Positions 14,740 through 23,351 of a DNA stretch of 33,906 bases are shown here, piece by piece; within the stretch, counting starts at the first letter, position 1, and each line of letters starts with the position of its first letter. The stretch comes from an uncultured delta proteobacterium (lineage in GTDB: Bacteria; Bdellovibrionota_C; UBA2361; CAIXSY01). The notes beneath the pieces are model-generated. The model was not told the DNA's origin and did not search any database. It saw only the letters and a program-made list of their open reading frames with translations. The position numbers were made by a program, and so were the translations under genes. Location of the stretch: NCBI GenBank assembly GCA_903922175.1, contig CAIXSY010000349.1, positions 1 to 33,906 on the forward strand, written 5' to 3'.

Positions 14740-15476
14740 GTAACCAATACTTTTACGGCAAGGCTGTGGCGCGGGCGTTCTACGCAATTGAAAATAACGA
14801 CCCGATACAGCTACCGCCCCAAACACCCACGATTTACGTATTTGATTTAGAGCCCACTAGGACAGCAGCAGCATCGGGCACCAATGCCCTTGCCGCAGCC
14901 GTGGTAACGTGGACAGAGGCCGCAACAACGCCGTGGGGGCGGACGTATACCCTAGCGGCAATAAACGACCCTGAGCCCACTGGGGGCACGTACACTAAGA
15001 CCTATTACGAGGCTATAAACTACATAACTAAAGCCGCCGGTCAGGTTCAAACCACCACTAGGACGTTTGAGCTGACTAGGGCGCGCTCGGTGCCAAGTGT
15101 GCCGGGTACTTCGGTCGCCGATTTAACGATGATTTACACTGACATTGACCAGTATAAGAGCAATGCACAGCTTTTAAGTTTCCTGACCCTTGGAGAACAA
15201 GAGTTAAAGACGGATCTCTTGGCCAAGGGCTTTGAGTGGGCCGACATTACGAACCTTGAACTTGCTAGATGGTGCGTAGCCTATCGGGCGCTTGCCGATG
15301 CCTGCTTTTCATTAATTGGAGAAGAGGGCGATAGGCACGAGCGCAGGTTTAACGAGTATAAAGCGCAGTATGAGAAGCTTAGGGACGCTATCCCATTCAT
15401 GGCCGACGCTAACAGGGACGGCAAAGAAGACGGGCCAGCACAGATTCAAGGTAACGCTATGGTGGCTAGCCGATGA
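14736..15476 (+). CDS. Putative head-tail connector protein
   Basis: The 246-residue protein has a beta-rich N-terminal part (about 1-125, with YVFDLEPTRTAAA and TYTKTYYEAINYI) and a helical C-terminal part with an ADLTMIYTDIDQYKSNAQLL helix, EWADITNLELARWCVAYRAL and a charged helix ending KLRDAIPF. The helical half resembles gp6-like head-tail adaptors that cap the portal. The placement upstream of tail completion and tail tube genes supports this. The N-terminal extension is unusual for the family. Confidence 0.5.
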   Translation: MSNQYFYGKAVARAFYAIENNDPIQLPPQTPTIYVFDLEPTRTAAASGTNALAAAVVTWTEAATTPWGRTYTLAAINDPEPTGGTYTKTYYEAINYITKAAGQVQTTTRTFELTRARSVPSVPGTSVADLTMIYTDIDQYKSNAQLLSFLTLGEQELKTDLLAKGFEWADITNLELARWCVAYRALADACFSLIGEEGDRHERRFNEYKAQYEKLRDAIPFMADANRDGKEDGPAQIQGNAMVASR

Positions 15477-15922
15477 CGACAAGCGCGGCGATTGATGCAG
15501 TTTGGTTAAGCACGATTTGGAATAGTGCCACTATCCAGGCTTTGACCACTAAGATTTTTCAGTACGATATTATTCAAGATTCAGAAACAGAGATAGTCAA
15601 GTTTTACCAAGACGGTGAGGTTAACGCCTTTATGGCCCTTACCTCACAATCAGCTAAGTACATCGGCGCAAGCGTTACGAGCACGGAAATTCAGGTAGCG
15701 GTCGATTACTTCCGGCAGAAAGACCCAAGCGGCGCTAATTGGACGGCAGCTAGGGGTAACATGGAGACGCTTTACAACTTAGTTGTAAGCGCACTCGGCA
15801 CCACGTGGGGCTCGACCGTAGCATTTTGGGTAGGGCAAGAAAAACCATTAGAAATCACAGAAACAGATATTAAAGGCGTCAAATGTTGGCGTGCACGTTT
15901 TGTTTATACAGCAACGATCTAA
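15473..15922 (+). CDS. Putative tail terminator / tail completion protein
   Basis: The 149-residue protein lies between the connector and tail tube genes, the usual place for the tail terminator. A helical first half (AAIDAVWLSTIWNSATIQAL) is followed by strands (STEIQVAVDYF) and ends with a strand pair (KCWRARFVYTATI), compatible with the small alpha/beta tail terminators. No direct family motif is visible, so the call rests on size and position. ATGA overlap upstream. Confidence 0.5.
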   Translation: MTTSAAIDAVWLSTIWNSATIQALTTKIFQYDIIQDSETEIVKFYQDGEVNAFMALTSQSAKYIGASVTSTEIQVAVDYFRQKDPSGANWTAARGNMETLYNLVVSALGTTWGSTVAFWVGQEKPLEITETDIKGVKCWRARFVYTATI

Positions 15923-15937
15923 TTTTTAGGAGACTTT

Positions 15938-16999
15938 ATGGGTAATGAAATTTCAGGAGCAAGGACAGTACTCGGGTGCAAAATCGCGCCTACTTTTGGC
16001 ACCGCCATCGCCTGCACCACGGGCGATAAAATGGAAGTGCTCGCGTTGACACACGGCGAGAATGCCGAGGAGCTTCAAACCTCCCCTATCGGCTCGGGCG
16101 ACCTTGGGCCGTCTGATGCACGGCGCGGCGCTACTTCGCCGACTATTTCACTTGAGAAAAACCTACACTTTGCAGGGCCAGAAATGGCAATCCATCGTCA
16201 ATTCTTCGGGACTGAAAATGTGTCCTCGGCGGGCGCAGGCTCGGCCTTTACACACTCCTTCATCTTTAACGAGTATCAAAATGCATCGTGGCTTACGACC
16301 GCTTTTGAGTTGGCATCGGCAACCGGCGCCGTAGCTGAGTATCAATCTGGTACCGTTACGAAGCTTGGCCTGAATGCCGAGAACCCCCCGAACTATACCA
16401 AGATGTCTGCTGACATTTTGAGCAACGCCTTGATTACCACGGGGCAGGTTAACGCAATCACAAGCCTTGACGCGATCACCATGGAAACCACTCAGCGAGT
16501 TATTTTCCAGCCCTCTGATGAATTCCTGCTCAATGCTCAAGCAACTGGCGCCCTAACCTCACCAACCGACCGTATCAATGTAACCTCAGTGCAGTTCGAG
16601 ATCACAAAAGACCAGTCGCACGTGAGAGAGGCGAAAGGCTCAACGGGAAACGGGCAGCCGGTACTTAGCGGCACGCCCCCGCTCAACTGGATGCTTACTG
16701 TCAATATTGCGCGTAATGCTGATATGACTTGGTTTACGGCCATGCAGGCGGGCACGGAATATAAAGGGCAGCTAACCATCACGGGGCCGCAGATTTCCGG
16801 CGCGGTGTTCTACAAGTACGTGCTCATGTTGCCACGGCTAAAGCTTGTGGCCGATGTTAAATACGATCTTTCCAGTGCGGCGATTAACCCGATCACCCTT
16901 GTATTTAAGGGCCTTGTAGCGTCGGCAGCGCCAACTGGAATGCTTGACGTGTATCCTTCCGTTATTGTTACAAACCTTAGACCAAACTGGCAGAACTAA
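15938..16999 (+). CDS. Major tail tube protein
   Basis: The 353-residue beta-rich protein has a strong TAGGAG site. MGNEISGARTVLGCKIAPTF at the start, a central SADILSNALITTGQ segment, and a repeated domain (INVTSVQFEITKD ... MLPRLKLVADVKYDLSSAAI) are as expected of long tail tube proteins of siphoviruses (Phage tail tube, TTP-like). It polymerises around the tape measure to make the tail tube. It precedes the tail assembly chaperones. Confidence 0.75.
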   Translation: MGNEISGARTVLGCKIAPTFGTAIACTTGDKMEVLALTHGENAEELQTSPIGSGDLGPSDARRGATSPTISLEKNLHFAGPEMAIHRQFFGTENVSSAGAGSAFTHSFIFNEYQNASWLTTAFELASATGAVAEYQSGTVTKLGLNAENPPNYTKMSADILSNALITTGQVNAITSLDAITMETTQRVIFQPSDEFLLNAQATGALTSPTDRINVTSVQFEITKDQSHVREAKGSTGNGQPVLSGTPPLNWMLTVNIARNADMTWFTAMQAGTEYKGQLTITGPQISGAVFYKYVLMLPRLKLVADVKYDLSSAAINPITLVFKGLVASAAPTGMLDVYPSVIVTNLRPNWQN

Positions 17000-17002
17000 A
17001 TA

Positions 17003-17356
17003 ATGAAATTCGACGACACTTTTACATTTGCTTTAGAGTCCCCTGATGGAAATGCAACCATTACTTGTCAGGAATTACCGCTTGATATCCTTCACGAGGT
17101 GCGGGCTTGCCTGCGCTTAAAGAAAGATGGCGACAATATCCCTGATGAGATCGTGCAGCGCTATCAAACGGCGATGTGTGAGAGTGTCGTCAGCGTCAAG
17201 GGTTTGGAAGACGGGCGAGGAGAGGTTACGGCGGAGCGCGTGCGCGCAAAGCGGATCTCACCTCGCCTGCTCGATGCCATCACCTCGGCAAGCTGGGCAG
17301 TCAAAAAAGCTGGCGAGGAAGTAGATCAAAAAAAAGAGAATTCCAAGACCGAGTAG
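17003..17356 (+). CDS. Tail assembly chaperone, short form (G-like)
   Basis: The 117-residue product has a beta-strand start (FDDTFTFALESPDGNATITC) followed by helical sections. It is the normal-frame product read to the TAG at 17354-17356. Position between the tail tube and tape measure matches lambda G-type chaperones, which coat the tape measure and recruit tube subunits. The end of the gene carries a slippery A-run leading to the longer product described separately. Confidence 0.7.
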   Translation: MKFDDTFTFALESPDGNATITCQELPLDILHEVRACLRLKKDGDNIPDEIVQRYQTAMCESVVSVKGLEDGRGEVTAERVRAKRISPRLLDAITSASWAVKKAGEEVDQKKENSKTE

Positions 17357-17700
17357 AAAGGCGCCTTCGGTGGCTCTTAGTCGATTCGCCTAACTTAAAT
17401 TGTGCGAATTGCTGGAAGCTCTACGAGGAAAACGACGGGCAGATAATACCGATGTGCAGAACATCGGCAGGATGCCCCATTAAAGATCTGGCAACAGATG
17501 CGGCGGTGAATAGCTTTATCGACCGCTACCGTGTTGCCCGCGTGCTCTACGATGTAAACGAAATCGAAACTTTGCTTCTTCGGGAGTTCGAAGCGCTTGG
17601 CCTAGACCGAGACAATCTGTTCTTGTTAAGGCTCGAAAGTATTTACCGCGTATATCAAAACCAAAACCATGCAAGAAATCATAGACCATCAAGTCGCTAA
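17003..17700 (+). CDS. Tail assembly chaperone, -1 frameshift fusion (GT-like)
   Basis: Ribosomes slipping -1 on A_AAA_AAA (17329-17335) would leave the short frame and read in the next frame to the TAA at 17698-17700 without meeting a stop. The fusion is about 232 residues: 111 from the G frame and 121 from the T frame. The T part begins REFQDRVERRLRWLL, then has NCANC and CRTSAGC, a possible four-Cys zinc ribbon, and a helical C-terminus (DVNEIETLLLREFEALGL). G/GT frameshifting is the rule in long-tailed phages. The fusion is not proven here, but the frame, place and heptamer all fit. Confidence 0.75.
17329..17335 (+). promoter_or_regulatory. Slippery heptamer for -1 frameshift
   Basis: In the G frame the codons are CAA AAA AAA GAG, giving A_AAA_AAA, a strong -1 slippery site in bacteria, within a run of eight A followed by G. 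Downstream, AGGCG (17359-17363) can pair with CGCCT (17387-17391), a possible stimulatory stem, though the 23-nt spacer is long. The A-run could also allow transcriptional slippage. Confidence 0.7.
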
Positions 17701-17977
17701 CCAGTGCCGCGAGGCTATGAAGCAGTCGCAGGACGTTAGTCAAGAGCGCGACACTGTTGGCACGCCGGTAGCGTTGGATAAGATGCTAAATGCCTACACT
17801 AAACTCGCTTTGGGCCGTGGCGATTTAACACGCGCGGAAACAATAGAGGTGGTGTTGCTTGCTTACAAACTAATTACCGAAAATCATAAACTGCGCGAGA
17901 GAATAAAGACTTCAGTTAAATATATTATAGAGCAAGAGTTAAAGCAGAATAAACGAAGCTTTGCAGGACGATTTTAG
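17669..17977 (+). CDS. Small helical protein before the tape measure
   Basis: The 102-residue protein is helical (ALDKMLNAYTKLALGRG, TIEVVLLAYKLITENHKL) with a basic C-terminus. It overlaps the T part of the chaperone gene by 32 nt and precedes the tape measure by 3 nt. It could be a third tail chaperone or the mature C-terminal partner of the tape measure, but I recognise no family. Confidence 0.5.
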   Translation: MQEIIDHQVANQCREAMKQSQDVSQERDTVGTPVALDKMLNAYTKLALGRGDLTRAETIEVVLLAYKLITENHKLRERIKTSVKYIIEQELKQNKRSFAGRF

Positions 17978-17980
17978 CCC

Positions 17981-20914
17981 ATGGCAACACAAGATGACGT
18001 ACAAATAACCGTCAAGGTTGACGCTCAGGGCGCAATCAAGGCGTTTAATACCCTTGGCGAGGAGATCCAGGGCGTTAACGTCATCAACCAGAAGGCGCTG
18101 GAAGGGTTTACGACGATGGGGGCGCGGCTTGTAGCAATGCAAGCGGGCGTAGGGTTAGCCAAGGAAGCCTTTAGCATGCTTAGTGGCGCGTTCTCAACCG
18201 CAGCCTCTACACTAAGCAAGGGATCTGAAGTTCAAGACATGAGCGAAGCCTTTGACCGATTATCATCGGCAGCTGGTACAACCTCAGATGTATTCATAAA
18301 TCAGCTCAAAACATCTACAGCTAACACGATACCCGAACTTGAGTTAATGACGCGCACAAACGAGGCGCTTAATGCTGGGTTTAAGCCAGATCAGATCATT
18401 GAGGTCGCCAAAGCAGCGCGGGCTATGGGCGAAACCTTCGGCGGTTCGCTCAAAGATAACATGGATGGGATTCTTGATTCGTTGCAGCGGGGCAATGACA
18501 AATGGTTACAGGCTAGAGGCGTCATCATTGATAACAATGTTGTGCTTGCACAATACGCTTTAGCTCATAATAAACTAGCCAAAGATTTAAGCGAAACGGA
18601 AAAGAAAACCGCCATGCAGACGGCTGGACTGAAGGCGCTAGCCGAGCAAACCGCCAGAGTCGGGACAATAACAGATGATGCAGGCGACAAGGTGTTACAA
18701 ATGGGGGCAGCTTGGACTAATGCCAAGAACAATGCCTCCAAGGCAATAGTAGAAAACAAAAGTGTCATTGAATCACTCGACGGAATAAGTAAAGCAATCG
18801 GTAATATAGATTGGGCAAACTTAACGACCAATTTTGCCACTATGGTTGGGACATTTGCTAAGATCGGTTATGAGTTTGCAAGTGTTATTGATGATTACAT
18901 TGCAACGCCTATAGACAAAATGGCGGGCTACTTTGAGAGCATAAAGAGCCGCTATGATGCAAGCCGCGCAGCAAGTCCAACGCCGACAGAAAAGGCAGCA
19001 ACTCAATCATTAAGACTGAACATAGAGGGTACCGCCGAATTAACACTTAATAAAATAAACGAATTGCTCAAAGTACAAACGCCCGCAGCCGTCGCTATGG
19101 CGCAAAAGAGTCTAAGCAACTTATCGGCAGTCATTAAGCAAGATGGCGTCACTACTCAAGAATACAGCGCAATAATAGAGCGCACGCATAAGGTTATCAC
19201 AGCGCTAGGTAGCAAATTCACCGAAGCGGCCGAAGCGGAAAAAAAAGCCAGCGAAAAAGCAGCAAAGGCGGCGGTAGATAGGGCAGCGGCTTACAAGCGG
19301 GTATTAGATCGCATGGACCTAGCCAAGTCAGGAACGGAAAGGATCACGAAGGCAATGCTTGATGGTTACATCACTACGGAACAGGCAAATATAGAATTAA
19401 AGAATCTAGAAAAGACACTTGAAGACTCGGGCGCAACTGCAAAAGAGGCATCGAAGGCCATAGATTTGACCTTAAACAAGACGCTTGAAGGCGTCGTCAT
19501 CAACTCAGATAAAGCAGCCGCAGCCGTAGTGGAGATGGACGCTAAGATCGAAGAGGCTAGCAAGGGGTTTGGCCAAAGCTTAGCCGATTCGCTCTTCGGT
19601 ACTGGCGATAGCACACAGCGCACGCAGGATATGGCAAATAGCTTAGGCCAGGAATTATCGCAGGCGCTTCACGACGGCTTACAGTTAGCCCTGGATAATA
19701 GTGCTACCGGCGCAGACTGGAAGAAGTTTACTGAGAACCTTGGCTCAGGAGTCGGATCGGCTCTTGGTAGTTACTTCGGACCCGTAGGCGCGGCCATAGG
19801 TAGCGTAGTCGGCGAAAAGCTATTTTCCAGCATCTTTGCTGCATTCGGTGGGGGTGATAGCGCAGGCACGAAGGCGCGCAAGCAACTTGATGGATACTTC
19901 GCAGATCTCTTTGACGGCAAGAGGCTAGGCGTGATTGTAAACGGCCAGATGCAGCGCATTGACGATCTTGTATTTAACGCCGGAAAGAGCGGCGGCGGGT
20001 TCCTAAAGGGGCACGGCGCCGCGATTGGTGGCGGTGTTGGCTATATGATTGGCGGCAAGATAGGCGCTGAAATCGGTGCTGGGATTGGCGAAGGTATCAG
20101 CAGTCAGCTTGGCAAGAACGGTGGCGGCCTCAATATCGGTCAAGAAGGATGGGACGCGACGTTCCAGGGCCTAAGCGATACAGCAAAGAGATCTTTCCAG
20201 GGCGTGGGCGACGCCTTTACGCTCTTAAATGGGCAGATGGACGACTTCGGCGGGAACCTCGGAGCCGTATTCGCCAACAATATTGGCGGCTCACTCAATA
20301 ACCTGCAACTCCTCATTCAGTCAACCGGGCTAAGTGCTGAGCAGCTAAACGAGCAGATCGTTAAAGCATTCGAGGATGGCAAGATGAGCGCGCTTGACGC
20401 GCAGTCAGCGCTATTAGGCATTCAGCAAGTCACGCAAGTCGGCATTCCTGATGGTATAGGGTTAGTCGACGAGGCGTTCAAAAACCTCGAAGCCGCGGGC
20501 GCTAAGGGCGGCGCCACTCTTGTCGACGCCATGAAAGATATAGGCGCAGAGGCTACGGAGTTGGGTATTAAGGATCTGCCCGGCATAGCGGCCGAATTAA
20601 AGAGACGACTGCCCGAAAGCTCAGACGCGATAGATCAGTTATTCAATGCACTCGCTGATAGCGGAATCACTTCTATTGATGCACTAACCACCGCAACGAC
20701 ACAGCAGCTACTACCCGCACTTGCACAGCTTGAGGCAACCAACTTTCCATTTGCTAAAGCAAGCGAAGACGTAGCAGTGCTTATCGATCAGATCAATCAA
20801 CTCGAAAAGGAGATACATACCAAGGTCGTTATCGACGTTGAGATAAACGATCCCAACAAGGGCCTAGCGTTAACTAACACTAAAATTGGCACTACAGAGG
20901 GAGTCACACCTTGA
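17981..20914 (+). CDS. Tape measure protein
   Basis: The 977-residue protein is the second longest in the window. A beta start (DVQITVKVDAQGAIKAF), long Ala/Ser/Lys-rich helical regions (residues 30-570, with EAEKKASEKAAKAAVDRAAA), and Gly-rich hydrophobic stretches at about 588-622 (GSALGSYFGPVGAAIGSVVG) and 676-711 are typical of siphovirus tape measures. It sets tail length and is ejected ahead of DNA, with the hydrophobic segments likely inserting in the inner membrane. No peptidoglycan hydrolase domain is visible. It overlaps the next gene by TTGA. Confidence 0.88.
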   Translation: MATQDDVQITVKVDAQGAIKAFNTLGEEIQGVNVINQKALEGFTTMGARLVAMQAGVGLAKEAFSMLSGAFSTAASTLSKGSEVQDMSEAFDRLSSAAGTTSDVFINQLKTSTANTIPELELMTRTNEALNAGFKPDQIIEVAKAARAMGETFGGSLKDNMDGILDSLQRGNDKWLQARGVIIDNNVVLAQYALAHNKLAKDLSETEKKTAMQTAGLKALAEQTARVGTITDDAGDKVLQMGAAWTNAKNNASKAIVENKSVIESLDGISKAIGNIDWANLTTNFATMVGTFAKIGYEFASVIDDYIATPIDKMAGYFESIKSRYDASRAASPTPTEKAATQSLRLNIEGTAELTLNKINELLKVQTPAAVAMAQKSLSNLSAVIKQDGVTTQEYSAIIERTHKVITALGSKFTEAAEAEKKASEKAAKAAVDRAAAYKRVLDRMDLAKSGTERITKAMLDGYITTEQANIELKNLEKTLEDSGATAKEASKAIDLTLNKTLEGVVINSDKAAAAVVEMDAKIEEASKGFGQSLADSLFGTGDSTQRTQDMANSLGQELSQALHDGLQLALDNSATGADWKKFTENLGSGVGSALGSYFGPVGAAIGSVVGEKLFSSIFAAFGGGDSAGTKARKQLDGYFADLFDGKRLGVIVNGQMQRIDDLVFNAGKSGGGFLKGHGAAIGGGVGYMIGGKIGAEIGAGIGEGISSQLGKNGGGLNIGQEGWDATFQGLSDTAKRSFQGVGDAFTLLNGQMDDFGGNLGAVFANNIGGSLNNLQLLIQSTGLSAEQLNEQIVKAFEDGKMSALDAQSALLGIQQVTQVGIPDGIGLVDEAFKNLEAAGAKGGATLVDAMKDIGAEATELGIKDLPGIAAELKRRLPESSDAIDQLFNALADSGITSIDALTTATTQQLLPALAQLEATNFPFAKASEDVAVLIDQINQLEKEIHTKVVIDVEINDPNKGLALTNTKIGTTEGVTP

Positions 20915-21723
20915 CCAACCTCAAAATCTCCTACGCCGATATCGGCTTTAATAGCGCAAGAATTCTAACGCAGGATGTAATAACAGCCCCGACACTTTAC
21001 ACGCTCGACTCGCAATCTAACGCCTGGGACCTCGTAGCCGGTCACCGCTATTACAGAACAATGCTTTCATCCGCAGGCGCGGCGGCATCAATAATCTTTG
21101 ACCTCGGCGCTGATTACGCAACTAAGCAGAATACAGCAGATCACGTAATTATTGCCAGGGGCGATCTTGCTAGCCTTGGCACCAATACGGCTACGCTATA
21201 CCGATCAAGCGACGGCAACGCCTGGACCTCAGTAACGACCGTAAGCGGCGCAACGGGGCCGAGGTCAAATGATTACATAACTACCTTTGCCACGACGAGC
21301 GCATACAGATACTGGCGGCTATCCTGGACCTCGGCGGGTACCTCAACCTTTCAACACTCTAAATGCTACTTCGGCAAGTTCTTCACCTTTGATTTTGATT
21401 GTCATTACACCTTCGAAAAGATCCCACTCAAGAAATCAGTCTGGTATTCGAGCGCGGGCGCTCAGTATTTCACGCGTAACGACGAGCCCTTATATAAAGT
21501 ATATTGCACTTGGGAGCACCAATCAGACGCGACGGTATACGCTTTCGAAAACAAGATAGCTAAGTACATGCGCTATTGCCCGGTATTTCTTTACACCACG
21601 GCAGAGCATCAGGCCCTAAATAATGTCGGACTCCTTCACGCATCTCTGACAAAATACAAAGTAGAAAAGCAATGGAATAACCTCAACACCATCACGGCTG
21701 ATTTTGAGGAGGAATTAGGATGA
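20911..21723 (+). CDS. Minor tail protein with discoidin-like domain
   Basis: The start is TTG 20911, which overlaps the tape measure stop (TTGA) and has GAGGGAG upstream. The 270-residue protein has an inserted beta domain at about 30-145, with IIFDLGADY, SSDGNAWTSV and RYWRLSW, like the F5/8 type C (discoidin, galactose-binding-like) fold. The rest is a tail domain ending LNTITADFEEELG. That C-terminus is similar in layout to the next gene's (TSAITATFEEVI). It is probably a distal tail or baseplate component with a carbohydrate-binding insert. Confidence 0.6.
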   Translation: MTNLKISYADIGFNSARILTQDVITAPTLYTLDSQSNAWDLVAGHRYYRTMLSSAGAAASIIFDLGADYATKQNTADHVIIARGDLASLGTNTATLYRSSDGNAWTSVTTVSGATGPRSNDYITTFATTSAYRYWRLSWTSAGTSTFQHSKCYFGKFFTFDFDCHYTFEKIPLKKSVWYSSAGAQYFTRNDEPLYKVYCTWEHQSDATVYAFENKIAKYMRYCPVFLYTTAEHQALNNVGLLHASLTKYKVEKQWNNLNTITADFEEELG

Positions 21724-23351
21724 CAGCCGCGATGAATCCGAGCCTAATTCCCAATTTGGTAGCGTGGCACAGCGCGGGCGTAGCCAGCACGGTTACAAAA
21801 GATGCATCGAATTTAGTTAGCAATCTAGATTCCCTAATTGGCACTTATCCTGCAACGGCAACGAGCACGGCTAGGCCGACGCTAACGAGAAGCGATAATT
21901 TAGAGAATAGAGTTGCGCAGAGTGAAGTGTTTACCGGGACCGAGTGGGACCGTGCGACTTACCCCGTCACATTTGCGGCTGGCGTTATGACCGCAACGGC
22001 TGGGACCGCAATACATGCAATCTATTCATCAGCAAGCCCTCACGGGAGTTTTAGGGCGGGCGAAGCAGTAAGGCAGCGGTTTGACATCGAGTATAATAAT
22101 AATCAATGGGCAACGGTCGGAAACCTGGGCGACTCCCCTTGGCACATTACTAATGTAGATTTACTCAATGGGACCGTAAGCGGAAATACTAATCTCACAT
22201 CGGCAACAATTTCGGTTATTTCTGGTCGGCGCTATATCGTCACAATTACCTGGACCGCCGTGGCAGATGGCAATTTGCGGCTAGGCGTGGGCCTGGGCAC
22301 GGCAGGCGGTCAAACAAGCTTTGAGAGCTTTACCGCAGCAGGGACCGAGAAGGTAAACATCTACAGCATATCCCACAATACAGCATCAGCATCATCTACC
22401 TACCTCGCCACAACAACAATCCCGCAATACGCGGGAATTAATAGCAAGTCAGCGTTACTGTTTAATGGGACGGCGAATGTGTTACGATGTGACGCGCTAT
22501 CCAGCGTATTTACTGGCACCGATGCGGCATTCTCTACTTTAGCAGTCTATAAACTCACCACCACTTCAGCGTCGAATAGGTTGTTAATAGACTCATATCT
22601 CGCTGCGAATCAAGATAATGATTATGTAAACTTATACGCGGAAGGTTCAGCCTCTAGAAAGGCCGATATTATAAAGCGAGATCATGTAGGCACAGGACTG
22701 ACCGAGACGCTCACTATTACGGCGACCAGAAGTATAGTTGTTAGATCGGCTGTATGCACAGGGACGGCGATAAGCGCATATGTTAATGGCGTGTCCGATG
22801 GCTCCTCTCTTCAGGCATTCGATGCCGGTGCGATGACATCAGACAGACTTATCATCGGCGCTAATTATTACTCAGGCGTATATTCGGGATATTTGCCGGC
22901 ATATCTTTGCGAACTCCTAATTTACAACCGAGCACTCACAGATACAGAGCGCCAATCAATCGAAGAGTACCTAGCCGACCAGTGGATCAACACAAGCCAC
23001 ACAAACCTCTTAATCAACTATCCCTCAACAGTCGCCTACGGCACAACCGCATGGAATTGTGGCAGAGAGCCAAAATATATAATCACGCGCGGCCTTGAAA
23101 GCATGACCCCAAACGCAAGAAGGCCAGCTTTTACTATTCAGCTCGACTGGGACGGCGTAAGCGACGCGCAGCGCGCGGCCTTCGTGTCGGGCGTTCTTAA
23201 CTATGCCGACCTGACCCCATTTGTGATTTACGACACAAACAACTACGTGCTTGACGGGCGAGGGAGCATCACGGCGCGGCTAACAAGCGCAAATATTACG
23301 CCTAGGGTCACGACCTCCGCAATCACGGCTACTTTCGAAGAGGTGATATGA
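21720..23351 (+). CDS. Tail protein with ConA/LamG-like lectin domain
   Basis: The 543-residue protein has three parts. Residues about 10-230 form a beta module containing LENRVAQSEVF, paralleled in the giant fibre. Residues about 240-415 are a LamG/concanavalin A-like jelly roll ending with LCELLIYNRALTDTERQSIE, the typical last strand and helix of this fold. The C-terminal part (about 430-543) is a tail domain ending ATFEEVI like the preceding protein. A role as adhesin at the tail tip is inferred. ATGA overlaps link it to its neighbours. Confidence 0.6.
   Translation: MTAAMNPSLIPNLVAWHSAGVASTVTKDASNLVSNLDSLIGTYPATATSTARPTLTRSDNLENRVAQSEVFTGTEWDRATYPVTFAAGVMTATAGTAIHAIYSSASPHGSFRAGEAVRQRFDIEYNNNQWATVGNLGDSPWHITNVDLLNGTVSGNTNLTSATISVISGRRYIVTITWTAVADGNLRLGVGLGTAGGQTSFESFTAAGTEKVNIYSISHNTASASSTYLATTTIPQYAGINSKSALLFNGTANVLRCDALSSVFTGTDAAFSTLAVYKLTTTSASNRLLIDSYLAANQDNDYVNLYAEGSASRKADIIKRDHVGTGLTETLTITATRSIVVRSAVCTGTAISAYVNGVSDGSSLQAFDAGAMTSDRLIIGANYYSGVYSGYLPAYLCELLIYNRALTDTERQSIEEYLADQWINTSHTNLLINYPSTVAYGTTAWNCGREPKYIITRGLESMTPNARRPAFTIQLDWDGVSDAQRAAFVSGVLNYADLTPFVIYDTNNYVLDGRGSITARLTSANITPRVTTSAITATFEEVI

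Noticed and set aside
17301-17309. Second A-run (TC AAA AAA GC) as a frameshift site
   Set aside because: The base before the two AAA codons is C, so the P-site tRNA re-pairs poorly. The later A_AAA_AAA is better placed.
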